Positions 12,001 through 22,500 of a stretch of 64,000 nucleotides of DNA are shown in pieces. How positions within the stretch are numbered: the stretch's first letter is position 1; every line of letters begins with the position of its first letter. Both the position numbers and the translations under genes were made by a program. The notes beneath the pieces are model-generated. The model was not told the DNA's origin. It worked only from the letters and a program-made list of their open reading frames with translations, and made no database searches. Origin of the DNA: Tribonema minus (Eukaryota; Sar; Xanthophyceae; Tribonematales; Tribonemataceae); NCBI GenBank assembly GCA_017506865.1, contig JAFCMP010000057.1:1178001-1242000 (forward strand). The letters run 5' to 3'.

Positions 12001-14309
12001 CGCGCGTGTGCGCGTGACTTCTTGTGCCCCACGTGCCTGTCACAAACACGCCACTTGCTAATTATCTTGAATGCAGCAAAGCGCTGGCATTTCTGACTTT
12101 CCGCGGATGCGAGTCTTCAAAGTTAGGGTTAGGGTCAGGGTTAGGGTTGGGCTTAGCGCGTCGTGGCGTCGGGTCATGACTTTGTCGTTGCATCCCACTG
12201 GTGCTGCGGTGAGAGCAGCACAGACTGTCAGTGCGGTCCATGGACCGTGCGCGGGCCTGCTTGCCGTGCTGAGAGATGACGTCTGCTGCACACAGTCCGG
12301 TACAGAACGCCGTTGCAGGGACGCCGAGCAGCAACGGCACCGGCGGCAGCCAGAGCACGTTGAGGCAGGGAACACCAGAGAGTACGGGCTGCACCATCTT
12401 CCGCCAACCTCAACATCACTGATCTCAGCGCCCATACACACCCTGCTCGCATCTACACGCGGCCCCATCATGCTCGCTCTCCGCCTGCAGAGCGCCCCCG
12501 GATCAGCAACAGCAGCCGCAGCAGCACCCGCCGCGGCAGCGGCAGCGGCGCTTCAAGCGCGGCTTCCGCGTCGGCACCCCGGACGAGCTCGCGGAACAGG
12601 CGCGCCGCGGCGGCCTGCGGCTGCCGGGGCGCCACCGCCTCACGCAGGGCAGCCGCGACGTGGCGGCGGGCTGGGACCTGACGCGCGTGCTGCGCCGCGG
12701 CTCGTTCGTGCGCGTCGGCGCGCACTGGTACCAGGTGGGGCGGGACTTCAAGTTGAAATTAGGAAAGGTGCAGTGTGATGGCGGCGTGCGGCTGCGCAGC
12801 CCGGATGAGGTGCTGCTGGTGTTCCAATGCACGTGCACAGAATCACTGCTCGCTTCTTGTGTGAACGTCTGACTACACTGTTCTTTCTTACATAGCCACC
12901 AAGTGCGGACTGCGATCGGGCCTCAGACGCCCCCATTCCGTGCTCATACTTCTAGAAGTTCTTGAACAATGCGAGCAATTCGTCTGGGCTCCCGTGCTAG
13001 TGCTCAGCCACTTGCACGAGCGCCTTGATGCTTCGAGACTGGCGCTTTGCATTTCCTCGAGCAGCGCTGATGCCACCGTCTCCATGTACCCGCACGCGTG
13101 CCTCCCGCCCCGCGCGCGCTGCAGCTCCTCGCGGTGACGCCGCAGACCCTCGCGCTCGACCGCGTCTGGCGCGAGCCCAGCGCCGCCGCGGCAGTGCTCT
13201 ACAAGCTGCGCGCCTCCGCGGCGGAGCGCGCGCTCTGGTCCGCCGCGCGCGCCTGCGTCCAGTCGGCGCCGTTCCAGGCCGGCGTCATCGCGGCGCTGCT
13301 GCTGCGGCGGCGCGTCGCGGCGCCACGCGCCGAGCGCGCGCGCGCCGCCGCCAAGGAGCTGCGCGACCGCGGCGCGTACGACGCGGCGCGGCGGCGCGCG
13401 GCGGCGCTCGCCGCCGGCGACGCGCGCCTGCGGCTGCTGCTCAACGGTGCCAACCGCATGCGCAGCGGCGGCGGCGGCGAGGGGGACGGCGAGGGTGGCA
13501 GCGGCGGCGGCGGCGGCAGCGGCGGCGCTGGCGATGTGATTGACCTGCAGAAGGCCAAGGAGGAGAGGATTATGAATGCGTACCTCGGCGGGGATGCTGT
13601 CGCGGGATGGTCGCAGCGCGAGGACGGGCTGTGGGTGAACGCCAATACGGGGCAGGTGAGTGGGGTCACGGCCACAGGCACCGAATCAAGGGGTATGTAA
13701 GGTTGCTGCGTGTAGTGTGCGCCTGCGACGCGTGCAGTGAGGTGCACTGCGGCTTGCAGCGCCTGGACGCGTTGACTGCGCAGCCTTCGCGCAATCCGCA
13801 TGCCATGGCTGCCTTACACCTGTACATCATGATCCGGAGGCTGCACATTTCTCCGTGCCTCTCTGCACCTCCCGAAGGTGCATAATTCTGCTTGAATGCT
13901 GTGAGCGCTGACAACACCAACAATGTCAAAAAACACATCGGTTGCTAGTTGGTGCTTCAAAGTTGCATATTCAGCGACAACGACAGCAAGTGACAATGCA
14001 TCGCAGGCCCGTGTGCTAAGCAGTGAATGCGACGTGATTCTCCGCGGCCACTGCCACACAGAGTCCGAAAAAGGGCGTGCAGTGCCCCTGCTGTGACAAA
14101 AACGCGCTCACCACAATGCCATGACCCGTGCGCTCGCGACTCACTGAGCGCTGCTGCGCGTGTCGTCGCCCGTGTCCGTGCGACAGTCCCAGTGGCAGAA
14201 GCCAGCGGGTGCAAAGGAGGCGGAGGCGCTGGCGGACGACATCGAGGGCGCCAAGCTCAGGCTAGCGGCGCGCAAGCAGCGCGCGGCGGCGGCAAAACGG
14301 CGGCACTAG
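1130..14309 (+). CDS. IQ-motif / p25-alpha (TPPP) / zinc-finger / WW multidomain protein
   Basis: Seventeen exons fit in phase: 1130-1354, 1697-1864, 2475-2870, 3393-3638, 4730-4798, 5647-5730, 6353-6551, 7573-7724, 8168-8338, 8860-9099, 9490-9582, 10079-10146, 10782-10862, 11238-11453, 12491-12734 (or -12767), 13125-13655, 14187-14309; about 1,100 aa. IQ motifs (for example LIQRIWRGHAQRR, LQRRVRGWLVRR, LQAQRVWRGWRAR, TIQRYWRGFHGRR) predict calmodulin binding. Residues ~215-290 match a p25-alpha domain, known in tubulin-polymerising proteins, with motifs LDGKGFAKI and RTIPFPLFVDALDRIA. A WW-like segment lies at ~411-428. Cys/His-rich exons from 7573 to 9099 resemble B-box fingers. A second WW segment, WVNANTGQ then SQWQKP, is split by the last intron, whose joining restores it. 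The sequence suggests a microtubule or flagellar scaffold; that role is inference. The true start is uncertain because ATG 1130 directly follows a possible acceptor. Confidence 0.85.
3094..3412 (+). repeat. Tandem duplication of an intron end and acceptor (2 copies)
   Basis: A 157-bp unit occurs twice, starting near 3094 and 3251. It carries the last part of the intron, a C-rich tract, the CGCAG acceptor and the first ~20 exon bases. The downstream copy leads into the real p25-alpha exon at 3393. The upstream copy repeats the acceptor (exon-like bases from 3236) and is followed at once by a GTGAGC donor-like site. Confidence 0.9.
6462..7290 (+). repeat. Six-copy array of exon end plus donor
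   Basis: The 3' end of exon 6353-6551 (encoding EEYLPRCSLGRCRRRGG) and the start of its intron recur at about 6610-6689, 6731-6811, 6907-6950, 7057-7110 and 7232-7289, each more diverged than the last. Most copies end in a GT that could serve as a donor. The intron part of the unit, with a TTGAAGTATGACCG-like string, is repeated too. The spacing is ~125-180 bp. Confidence 0.85.
8018..8215 (+). repeat. Duplicated acceptor of zinc-finger exon
   Basis: The acceptor and first ~40 bases of exon 8168-8338 (GCAGCTGGCCACGCGCGTGT) have a diverged copy about 140 bp upstream, near 8024-8085, with its own CAG acceptor. Confidence 0.75.
8617..8648 (+). repeat. Short intronic telomere-like repeat
   Basis: About four consecutive CCCTAA units lie inside the intron between 8338 and 8860. 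They are far from any chromosome end visible in the window. Confidence 0.9.
11399..11905 (+). repeat. Three-copy array of exon end plus donor
   Basis: The end of exon 11238-11453 (GGCGGCGAAGACGCACCGGG and following) recurs near 11622-11676 and, more diverged, near 11842-11903, a period of about 220 bp. The following intron sequence (GCGGCAGGC...GTACCTG, then GTGCGCGCGAG) is also repeated. Confidence 0.85.
12119..12150 (+). repeat. Short intronic TTAGGG-type repeat
   Basis: Four to five TTAGGG-like units, some mutated to TCAGGG or TTGGGC, lie in the intron between 11453 and 12491. They are in the opposite orientation to the block at 8617. Confidence 0.85.
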
Positions 14310-14949
14310 GGGGCCCCCGGGCGTACGCGCTTTGTCGTGTGCTTCTATTACGGTGGTTGCGGCAGCAGATGGTGTCAGCTGAGGTGTAGAGGGGCCTTTG
14401 GGTCGAGACTGGCAGTGCAAGGCAGGCCGCCTCGTGGCGCTGAGCAGTGCTGCTGGCACACCTGAGTGGAGCATCCTTGCCTGAGCAACTGTGGTTGACA
14501 GGGGATCTCTCTCGTATGTATACATATAAATTATATGTGTATGTTGGTGGAAGCATGGTTTAAGGTTTTGCAACAGCAATGGCTGCTGCACCGGAGTAGA
14601 AAATTACCTTCGACGCATCTACGTGCATGTTATCATGTCGCTTCTGCTTTACATGAGATTGATTTCTGATGTCACCTTGAAGTGTGCGCGTGTAACAGGC
14701 AGCGGTGTCTTGATTGAAGTGTGTCGGTTGCCATCGTCGCGACCTGGCGTGTGGTGTCACTGCGCTACAGCCACAACTTTCGTGTGGATGTTGCCAGCAG
14801 TATCACACCAGCCTCACGCACAAGTCCATCGCTGCCGCAAATGCGAGCCAGCAGTCAGTGTCAGTTCACGAGTCTGACTCAGAAGAAGTTGAAGCCGTCC
14901 TCGCCCCCCGCTCTGTGCTGGGCGCCTCGTCCGTGAGCAACCCGGCGAG

Positions 14950-16140
14950 CTGACACCGCTGATAGACCTCCGTGAATACCGCTTCATCAAAGTCATCGTC
15001 AGCCAGCCACCCTAAAGTTTCGAGCCTCGGCCACCCGGTGCGCACCTTCCTAGGCAGCCCTCGCAAATGCCGAGCTGCTACAGCATTTGAGGCATGAATG
15101 CCTGGTCGTGACTGCCGACAAAGTGATCACCACCACCTGCGCAGCCTTTCTAGGCCTCAACATATTTCAGAGTTGGCCGTCGCGGGTCGACGCTGCAGTC
15201 CGAGTCCCTCGCAGTCAACGGCTACTTGCTGCGGGCGTCTTATGCCGCGGCAAGACACCCCTGGGGAGTGGCTTGCAGACGAACACGGCAGTCAGCAGTA
15301 GGCACCTCGCGTCATCGACATCCAGCAAGACTGCACAACCAGCGTACGGCATGTGTGCGGGCGCTACGGCCCTGCTCACCTGCGGCACATCCCCCGCGCA
15401 CTTCGCCAGCGCAACGCTGCGCCGATTCGAGCCTGAAGCAGGCGACATCCGACGTGGAGGTCATTGTGCTGTTTACTTGTTGTGAATGCACAACTGTCCA
15501 CCGCTTTGCGGCCAGCCTCGCCCTCATGCGAGGACTGCCCGACTTTGCTGCGCACGAACTGCCGGCACAGCGACGTGGCAAAGCCTGGCAGTCCCCGCAT
15601 GAGGGCGAGGTTGGCCGCAAAGCGGTGGACAGTTGTGCATTCACAACAAGTAAACAGCACAATGACCTCCACGTCGGATGTCGCCTGCTTCAGGCTCGAA
15701 TCGGCGCAGCGTTGCGCTGGCGAAGTGCGCGGGGGATGTGCCGCAGGTGAGCAGGGCCGTAGCGCCCGCACACATGCCGGACGCCGGTTGTGAAGTCTTG
15801 CTGGATGTCGATGACGCGAGGTGCTTACTGCTGACTGCCGTGTTCGTCTGCAAGCCACTCCCCAGGGGTATCTTGCCGCGGCATAAGACGCCTGCAGCAA
15901 GAAGCCGTTGGCTGCGACTGCCAATTTGAGTGCTGGAACTGCAGCCCGAGTGGCGGCGATCACTTTGTCTCCAACAAACCAGGCATCCATGCCTGAAATG
16001 CTGCAACAGCTGGGCGTTTGGGGACGGCTCCTGGGTGGAGGGAGGGGCACACCGGGGGGGCGCGAGGTGCGAAAGGTGGCAGGCTGACGACGGCTTTGAT
16101 AGAGCTGTGTAGCACAGGTCTATGAGCGGTGTGGTCACGG
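14950..16140. mobile_element. Large imperfect palindrome (foldback element)
   Basis: The arms 14950-~15558 and ~15573-16140 are inverted copies, highly similar in the inner ~330 bp and more diverged outward; the left arm has a ~35-bp insertion near 15160-15205. Matching landmarks are GACACCGCTGATAGACCT (left) with its complement near 16112-16135, and the reversed pair GTCATTGTGCTGTTTACTTG / CAAGTAAACAGCACAATGAC near the centre. Both arms carry the same broken open reading frames. On the minus strand, 14873-15066 reads plausibly as a protein tail (WLADDDFDEAVFTEVYQRC) with no intact frame upstream. This suggests a foldback transposon or an inverted duplication of a decayed gene. No target-site duplication was established. 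Confidence 0.8.
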
Positions 16141-16391
16141 ATGAAGCACTCGGTACAGAGGGAGTAGCAAGGGGCGCGGGCCCTTATAGCAAGCTACGCG
16201 CAGCTGCCTCTCCACGAAAGTACAACTTCAACGTGATGGGCGAGAGAACTTGATGTTCGTTTGACCATAAAAAGAGAGCAGTGACTGTGCAGGCATAACC
16301 TGTCGTTCACCAGGATTTGAGTCGTTCTGCACGCCCCCTGCTGAGCCTTCAGAAGCATCAATCAGAAACACGTCCACAGCGTGGCACTACC

Positions 16392-18510
16392 ATGAAGGAC
16401 GATGAGCACGTGCAGCTCCCAAAGACGCTGGAGGAGAAATGCGAGGGCAGGAGAGTGGTGGTGGTGCTGTGGAGAGCTTCTCTGGAGACGGTCAAAACGC
16501 GGAGAGGGGAATTTCAGCTGCTAAATTGCGATGATCACAAATCGCTGATCACCAAAAAGAGCGGCAAGGACCCTGCTGATTTGAGACCTGACATCGTTCA
16601 TCAGGAGCTCCTGGCGTTGCTGGACAGTCCGCTGAACAAGGCCGGACGATTACAGGTGAAAAAATGCTATTACTTGCAGGCAAATAGATTGGAGACATGA
16701 TGCATAGAGTCGCTGTACCTCTGCAAAGTTAGCACTGCTGACGGCACGGCACTTACTGTTTAATAAGACGAATAGTTTGAGTGCATGCAAACTGCAAAAA
16801 GACATGGCAAGAAATGCAGCACAGCACTTGATAGCCTAGCTGAGACTCAGCAAGACTTGATGTCCGCATGCGCCGCTGTGTATAAAGCAGCAGGCACTGC
16901 GGGGGGTCTTGCCCTTGTGCCGCCAATTGCGAATGACGGCACCACTCGGCCAGCCTGCTGTTGCCGACTCTACTTGGCAGTCAGTGCTCAGCAGCGCGCC
17001 TTCCTTCAGCTCGCATGCCAGCCTAGTTGTCTCTTTGTCCACGCCAGCACACAATTATTATAACTGCAGCAAGCTGTGGTATGCTCATTCCTGATGGATG
17101 AAAAAAAAATAAGCACAACCTGATGTGTACGGCCACATTCGACTGTCGCCCGCTTTGGCACGCAGTATCACGACCCCACGCAGGTAAGTTGCCTTCGCCT
17201 TCATCGTCCACAACAGCCCCCCCAGAATGGAACAGATCCATCACCTGGATACTGTTCCTGGCCCCTTCACCCAGCACGCGCAACTACACCTGCGCTATCT
17301 CCCACCCCGAGGACTGACAGACGTGTTGAGTCATGTGATTGGTGCCCCCTAGGGGTATAGTAACTGCCCCTGCTGCACACTTGAAGTAAGCCCCCGAAGC
17401 TCAACGCGAAACGCGCGTCAACATGCCTCAACTCAATCAGCTGCCCCCGCTCGCTGCACCGCGCCGCCGCCGCCGTTGCGCCGCTGCCGCCGCCGCCGCC
17501 GCCGCACCGCTGCGCCGCCGCGCAGGTGTACGTCCACACCGGCAAGGGCGTGCTCGTGGAGGTGAGCCCGCAGACGCGCATCCCGCGCACCTTCAAGCGC
17601 TTCAGCGGGCTCATGGTGCAGCTCCTGCACAAGCTCAAGATCCGCGCCGCCAACTCCAACGCGACGCTGCTGCGCGTCGTCAAGAACCCCGTGACGCGCC
17701 ACCTGCCCGCGGGCGCGCGCATCTACGGGATGAGCGTCGTGGTGAGTGGTTGAAGTTTTAGACTTGAAGTTTGCACCATCGGAGCGTCACTGCTGTTCAC
17801 GCTTGCAACGCGGCAAGCAAAGGGTGGCGTAGCGCTTGTGTCGGTGCAGTGATTCTCGGTGACCTCGACGGATGTGGACTGCGTTGCGCTTGAAACGCAC
17901 ACCAAGGACGGATTGCGATTTGTCGCAGCTGACATGCAGCAGTATACACACATTCCACGCAAGCAGTGCGGTCCGTGGAAGTTATTGCAGGCACTGTGGC
18001 TCTCTGCCGTGGCGCTGTTGCTGACCCCATCTGCATGTGACAAGCTCTCACACCAGCACAGGAATTGCATAGTGTCAGCGCCGTGCAGGCGCTTGCAGAT
18101 GATGCAGGCCGAACGCTTTTCATCAAGCGCTGTTCATCACTCGTAACACCGCCCTACACACCTCACCGACAGCTGTTCATTGCCATGAACCCATGCTCAT
18201 TGACAGCGCGCGCACCAAGTCAAGTGCGCAGAGCGCTTGGTATTGCATATGCCCCTCCTGAATGGTTCGTAACCCAGCTATCTCATGACCTCTGCAGGGA
18301 ACGCTATACAATCCGCGGCTTTTTGCGGCGCAGCTGCCAGAGGACGTCCCCATCGTTCTCTATGTCGGAGCCATGGCGCAGGGTCACCTCACCATCGCAG
18401 ACCACCCTGAAGTCGAAGAGATGATCAGCGTCAGCGAGTATCCGTTGAGCGGTGCTGCCGCCATCGCGCGCGTCCTCGGCGCGATAGAGAGCGAATGGGG
18501 CATCGTGTAG
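16392..18510 (+). CDS. EMG1: 18S rRNA pseudouridine N1-methyltransferase Nep1 (SPOUT family)
   Basis: Three exons, 16392-16655, 17526-17741 and 18298-18510, join in phase 0 to give 230 aa, the usual Nep1 length. EMG1/NEP1 methylates a hypermodified pseudouridine of 18S rRNA in the nucleolus and is required for small-subunit assembly. Diagnostic segments are [73 protein letters not shown] and, in the last exon, VGAMAQGHL then [13 protein letters not shown], which form the C-terminal SPOUT knot that binds S-adenosylmethionine. The first in-frame ATG at 16392 is chosen; upstream codons in the same frame have no ATG. The gene runs in the same direction as the preceding one, from which the foldback element separates it. 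Confidence 0.97.
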
Positions 18511-19517
18511 CGCGCGCACTTTCAATCAACACAACATCAAATGCCACTATTTTACAAGGAATGAGAAGAGGTTTCAGCGTGCTTGTGGCGATGCGCCCGT
18601 GTTTTCACCGCAGTGCGTTGCGTGCTCAAGCAATCACAGACAAAGATCACAGCAACGCCGCAGAAGGCAACTGTGAGCATCATGGTGAACTGTTCAAGTT
18701 GCATTTGTGTCTGTGATGATTTGTGTGAACAGACGCTGCGGCTGGCCCTGCAGCCTGCATGTTGCGCTGGTGGCGCAGCCTGTAACTGCAGTTCAGGCCT
18801 GGATCAAGCCAGTATGCACACCGTTGCGTAAACGCATTCGCGCGCTGCACGCGCAAGCCAAGCCGCCTGCGCCTGCATGTATCCCGGGCTCCAAGAGCAT
18901 CAGTCCAGTGCCACATCGCACGAGAATGTGTAGTGGAATGGTGCATCTTGACACACGCGCAGGGCAAAGTGTGACTGCCATTTCCGGCAGGCAGTAACCC
19001 CTTCTGTGGCGCCCCAGCGGTGCCAGAAATACACCACTTCGCCGTGCCTCATCTGCTCTGTGCTGCTATGGTCGCCAGGCCTCTGCAGGTGCTGTAAAGC
19101 GTGGCAGGCAGATTCCTCATGCGCCAAGCACAATTCACGTTGCTGGTTGGTGCCGCCGCCGCTCTGCTGCTGCTGCCGCAGTGCCATCCATGCGCGCATC
19201 AGTGCTCAGGCAGTGCATGGCGACATCTTTCATTGACATCGCAGTGTGGGACCTGTGGCTACTCTGCCGGGCGAGTACAGCTGCAGACCGCAACGCGGTG
19301 TGCATGCGCGGCGGCGGTGCCGCTAGAGCATCACAGCATCTCATCCTCCCCCCCCCCCCCACTCTCCCGGCTGTGCGCCACGTACAGCGCGCAGGTGCGC
19401 CGCAACAGTGCGCAGCAGGCAGCATCAGCAGCAGAAAGCAGCCGCCGCTGCTTCAACTGCCGCCGCTGCTGCCGTCGCTTGCGCCGCTGTCGCTGCTGCC
19501 GCGCTGCTGCCGCTGGC
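18511..19517. other. Intergenic region between convergent EMG1 and MRE11
   Basis: I see no supportable gene. It should hold the 3' untranslated ends of the two convergent genes. Small open frames here lack homology or splice support. Confidence 0.5.
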
Positions 19518-22500
19518 TCACTCCCACTCATCGGCGATGGAGGAGCGCATGCTGTCCTGCGCGCTGGCCGCCTTGCCGCGCTTCGCCGTGCTCGCTGCTG
19601 CAGCGGCCTTGCCTCGCGCGCCGCCGCCGCCGATGGTCGGCAGCTTCCGCCGACCTGATGGCGTGGCATATGACACGCACGTCCTTTGTATTCAGTGCTG
19701 GTGGCAAGAACAGGTGCTGTTGAGCATGCGTGATGTCACAAGGCTCCTACGTGTATGCACTTCTGACGCGACACAGAGGTTAATTGACACCTCCAGGCAT
19801 GCTACACGAGCGCTGGCGCCATCTAACTTCAATGTTATGCAAACTTCAACTTCAATGCACTGTGTGCCATCGGGGCCAATGCCTTCGAGGCAGATGGCAC
19901 GCATGAGCACAGGGCGTATGTGCAGCGCCTACGTATGAGAACTGCCAATCAAGTGATTGCTTCCATGTTGACGTACAAGGTTTTTGATGCGACACAACCA
20001 GAGTTGCAGTGTTCTGTGGTGAACCAGCTTTCAGACCCTTCGTCAGATCTTAGGCTGAACCCAAATGCCAGCAAAAGTGACGCAAAAGCAGCAGCTGATC
20101 ACAGCGCTGCCGTCCGCGCACCGTCAGACCCGCTCCAATGGTCATGCTTTCTAATGGTGCTTTCTGCAATTACAATGTTGCTGAGGCACTACTCTCGCTA
20201 GCGATTCGCGAATCATTGTTGCTGCTGCTGCTGCTTGCGCTTGTGCTGCACTTGCGCTGCAGCGGCGCTCATCACTTGCGCTGATCTCGCAGCCCCACCT
20301 GTACTCGGCGCCGGCGCCGCCGGCGGGTTGGCAGCTCTGGCCGCCGCGGGTTTTGCAGCGGCGGCGCCGCGCGCGCGCTTGGGAGCGGGCGTCTCCGCTG
20401 GCGTCTCATCATCGTCCAGCAGGCTGTCGTCTATGTAGTCCTCGTCCTCCTCGTCGTCGGCAGTGCGGCCGCGGCCCTGCGAATCGCGACAAGGCTGATC
20501 GCGTTACACTTTGGCACCAAGCACACGAGGCGCGGAAGCAATCACGGGGAGGGCAGCGATGCGCCCGCTGCTCTGGGGAGAGTCACAGCTTGCAGTTCAT
20601 TGCAAGAAGAGGCCACTGTTGTGATTGCAAGGAATGTGCGCGCATGGCAAGGCGCCACTCAGTGCCAGGCCTCAGTGCGGTCGCCACAGTCGCGACAGCA
20701 GCACACATCATCCGTGCCGGATGCCGTTGCGATGCCAGGCTATGCACAACCAGTGGGCCATTGCTCGTTGCCCTGACAGTACGGCACACAACTCCACGGA
20801 TGCCGTTGAGCAGTCGTCACCGTCGTCATCAACGACGCAGCACACGGCTGGTGGCGCACTACAAAAACATGACCAAGCGCGAGCACTGCTGCAATGCATT
20901 CGTGGCTGATGTCCATGCCGCCATTGCGCTGCACAATGCCAACGGTTCCCCGTGGTTGGTCGCAGCGCGTTCCTCCGCAGCCGCCAACCAATCGTCATCA
21001 AACCACGAACGACAGCCACACCTTTGCGCATGCGCACCTTGAACTACATGCACTCCCTCACAAGCCGCACCACAACGGCCAACAAGCAGCGAGCCCAAAG
21101 GTCGCAGACCGCGCAGCCGCAGCCTGCGACATCAACCTCACAAAGCCACCAACACCCATGCGCACACCGCCCCCCATTGAACTACCCATATGAGCCGCGC
21201 CGCGATGGCTGACGAACAGCGAAAAGCCTTGAAGCCTACATGCCCCCACAGGTACTAAGAAGGGGAAGGGGAGGGGCCCAGGGGACAATGACAAGCCCAC
21301 ACGTTGTGATTTTCTTTGAAATCGTGGATTGGATATATTTCAAAGTTGTGAGTTACTGAGGAGCGAGACTTTGTTATCACTTTTGAATTCAGAGTTTTTC
21401 GTTGCATCCGGTAATGATTCTGAAGGTCGTTTAGTAGATTGAATAGAGCGGCACCCACCGGCAGCGTCAGCGGCGCGCCAGCGCTCAGCGACAGGTCGTC
21501 ATCGTCGTCATCCAGCAGGTCCTCCACGACCATGGACGCACGCGCCGTGCGCCCCAGCGCGCCGCCCGCCGCCGCGGCGCCGCCGCCGCGCTTGCGCTTG
21601 GGCGGCGGCGGCGGCATGTCGTCGTCGAGGTCCTCCAGCTCGTCGTCGTCTGGCGCGGCGCAACGTGCGTGCAGAGTTGAGCACTGCTGCTCGGGATTAC
21701 GGCAAGAGCTTGACGCGCTGATGTAGAACTCGTCTGGCGTGGCGTGAGTGAGAGTGTGGGTGGCGCCGCGTGCACAATTGAGCGCTGCTGCTTGGGAAGT
21801 AGCGGGCAAAGCTTGACGCGCCGACGCGGGTGAGAAGGGGCTGCTGATATAGGTGTGGCGGCCCGCCGTGGGTGCGCCGAGGCATGTCGTCATGGAACTT
21901 GAAGTCCTTGCCGCCTCGGTGCGAGAGTATACAGAGCGTTGCGTTAACGCACGGTGCGCAAGGAAGCACGCACTTCACGTTCACGCCCGAGTCTGGGCTG
22001 AGTCTGCCACACGCCGATGGCTGGCATGCCTCACTTGCACTGATGCGGATGCACGCAGCAGCTTGGGCAGAGCGAGCTTGGCCGGGCACTATTGCTTGAC
22101 ATTCAGCATGCTGCCACGCCCGAGCATCACGATGCGTGCACTGCATCATGTGCATTCAGTGCTGATCTGCTGAGATGCATCACAAATCACACTAGTGTGA
22201 AATGGCATCTGCATAATCTTGAGTACTCTGTGCTGTGGCGCCCTCGCATTTGAAGTTGTGCTGTCCCGCACGCCACCAGCGAGCGAGACCGTTGCTGGTC
22301 TTCAACACTGCTGCGTATACACGAATGGCCTCCCAATTGAGTCACGTCCAAGCCCAAGGCCCAAACAATACTGGTGCGCATAGCATTTTATTCTGACCTG
22401 ACAGTGCCTGCGCTGCGGCTCGCTTCCGCGCTGGCGCCTTCGCCTTCCCCTTGCCCCCCCTCCCCGCCGCAATGCCCGCCCCCCTGCCCACCCTCCTCCC

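Noticed and set aside
15226-15750. Plus-strand open frame spanning the centre of the palindrome
   Set aside because: It reads through one arm and back into the other, giving a protein containing the reverse-frame product of itself; more likely a by-product of the inverted repeat than a gene.
18700-19500. Plus-strand Ala/Cys-rich frames between EMG1 and MRE11
   Set aside because: No splice or homology support, and part is antisense to the last MRE11 exon.
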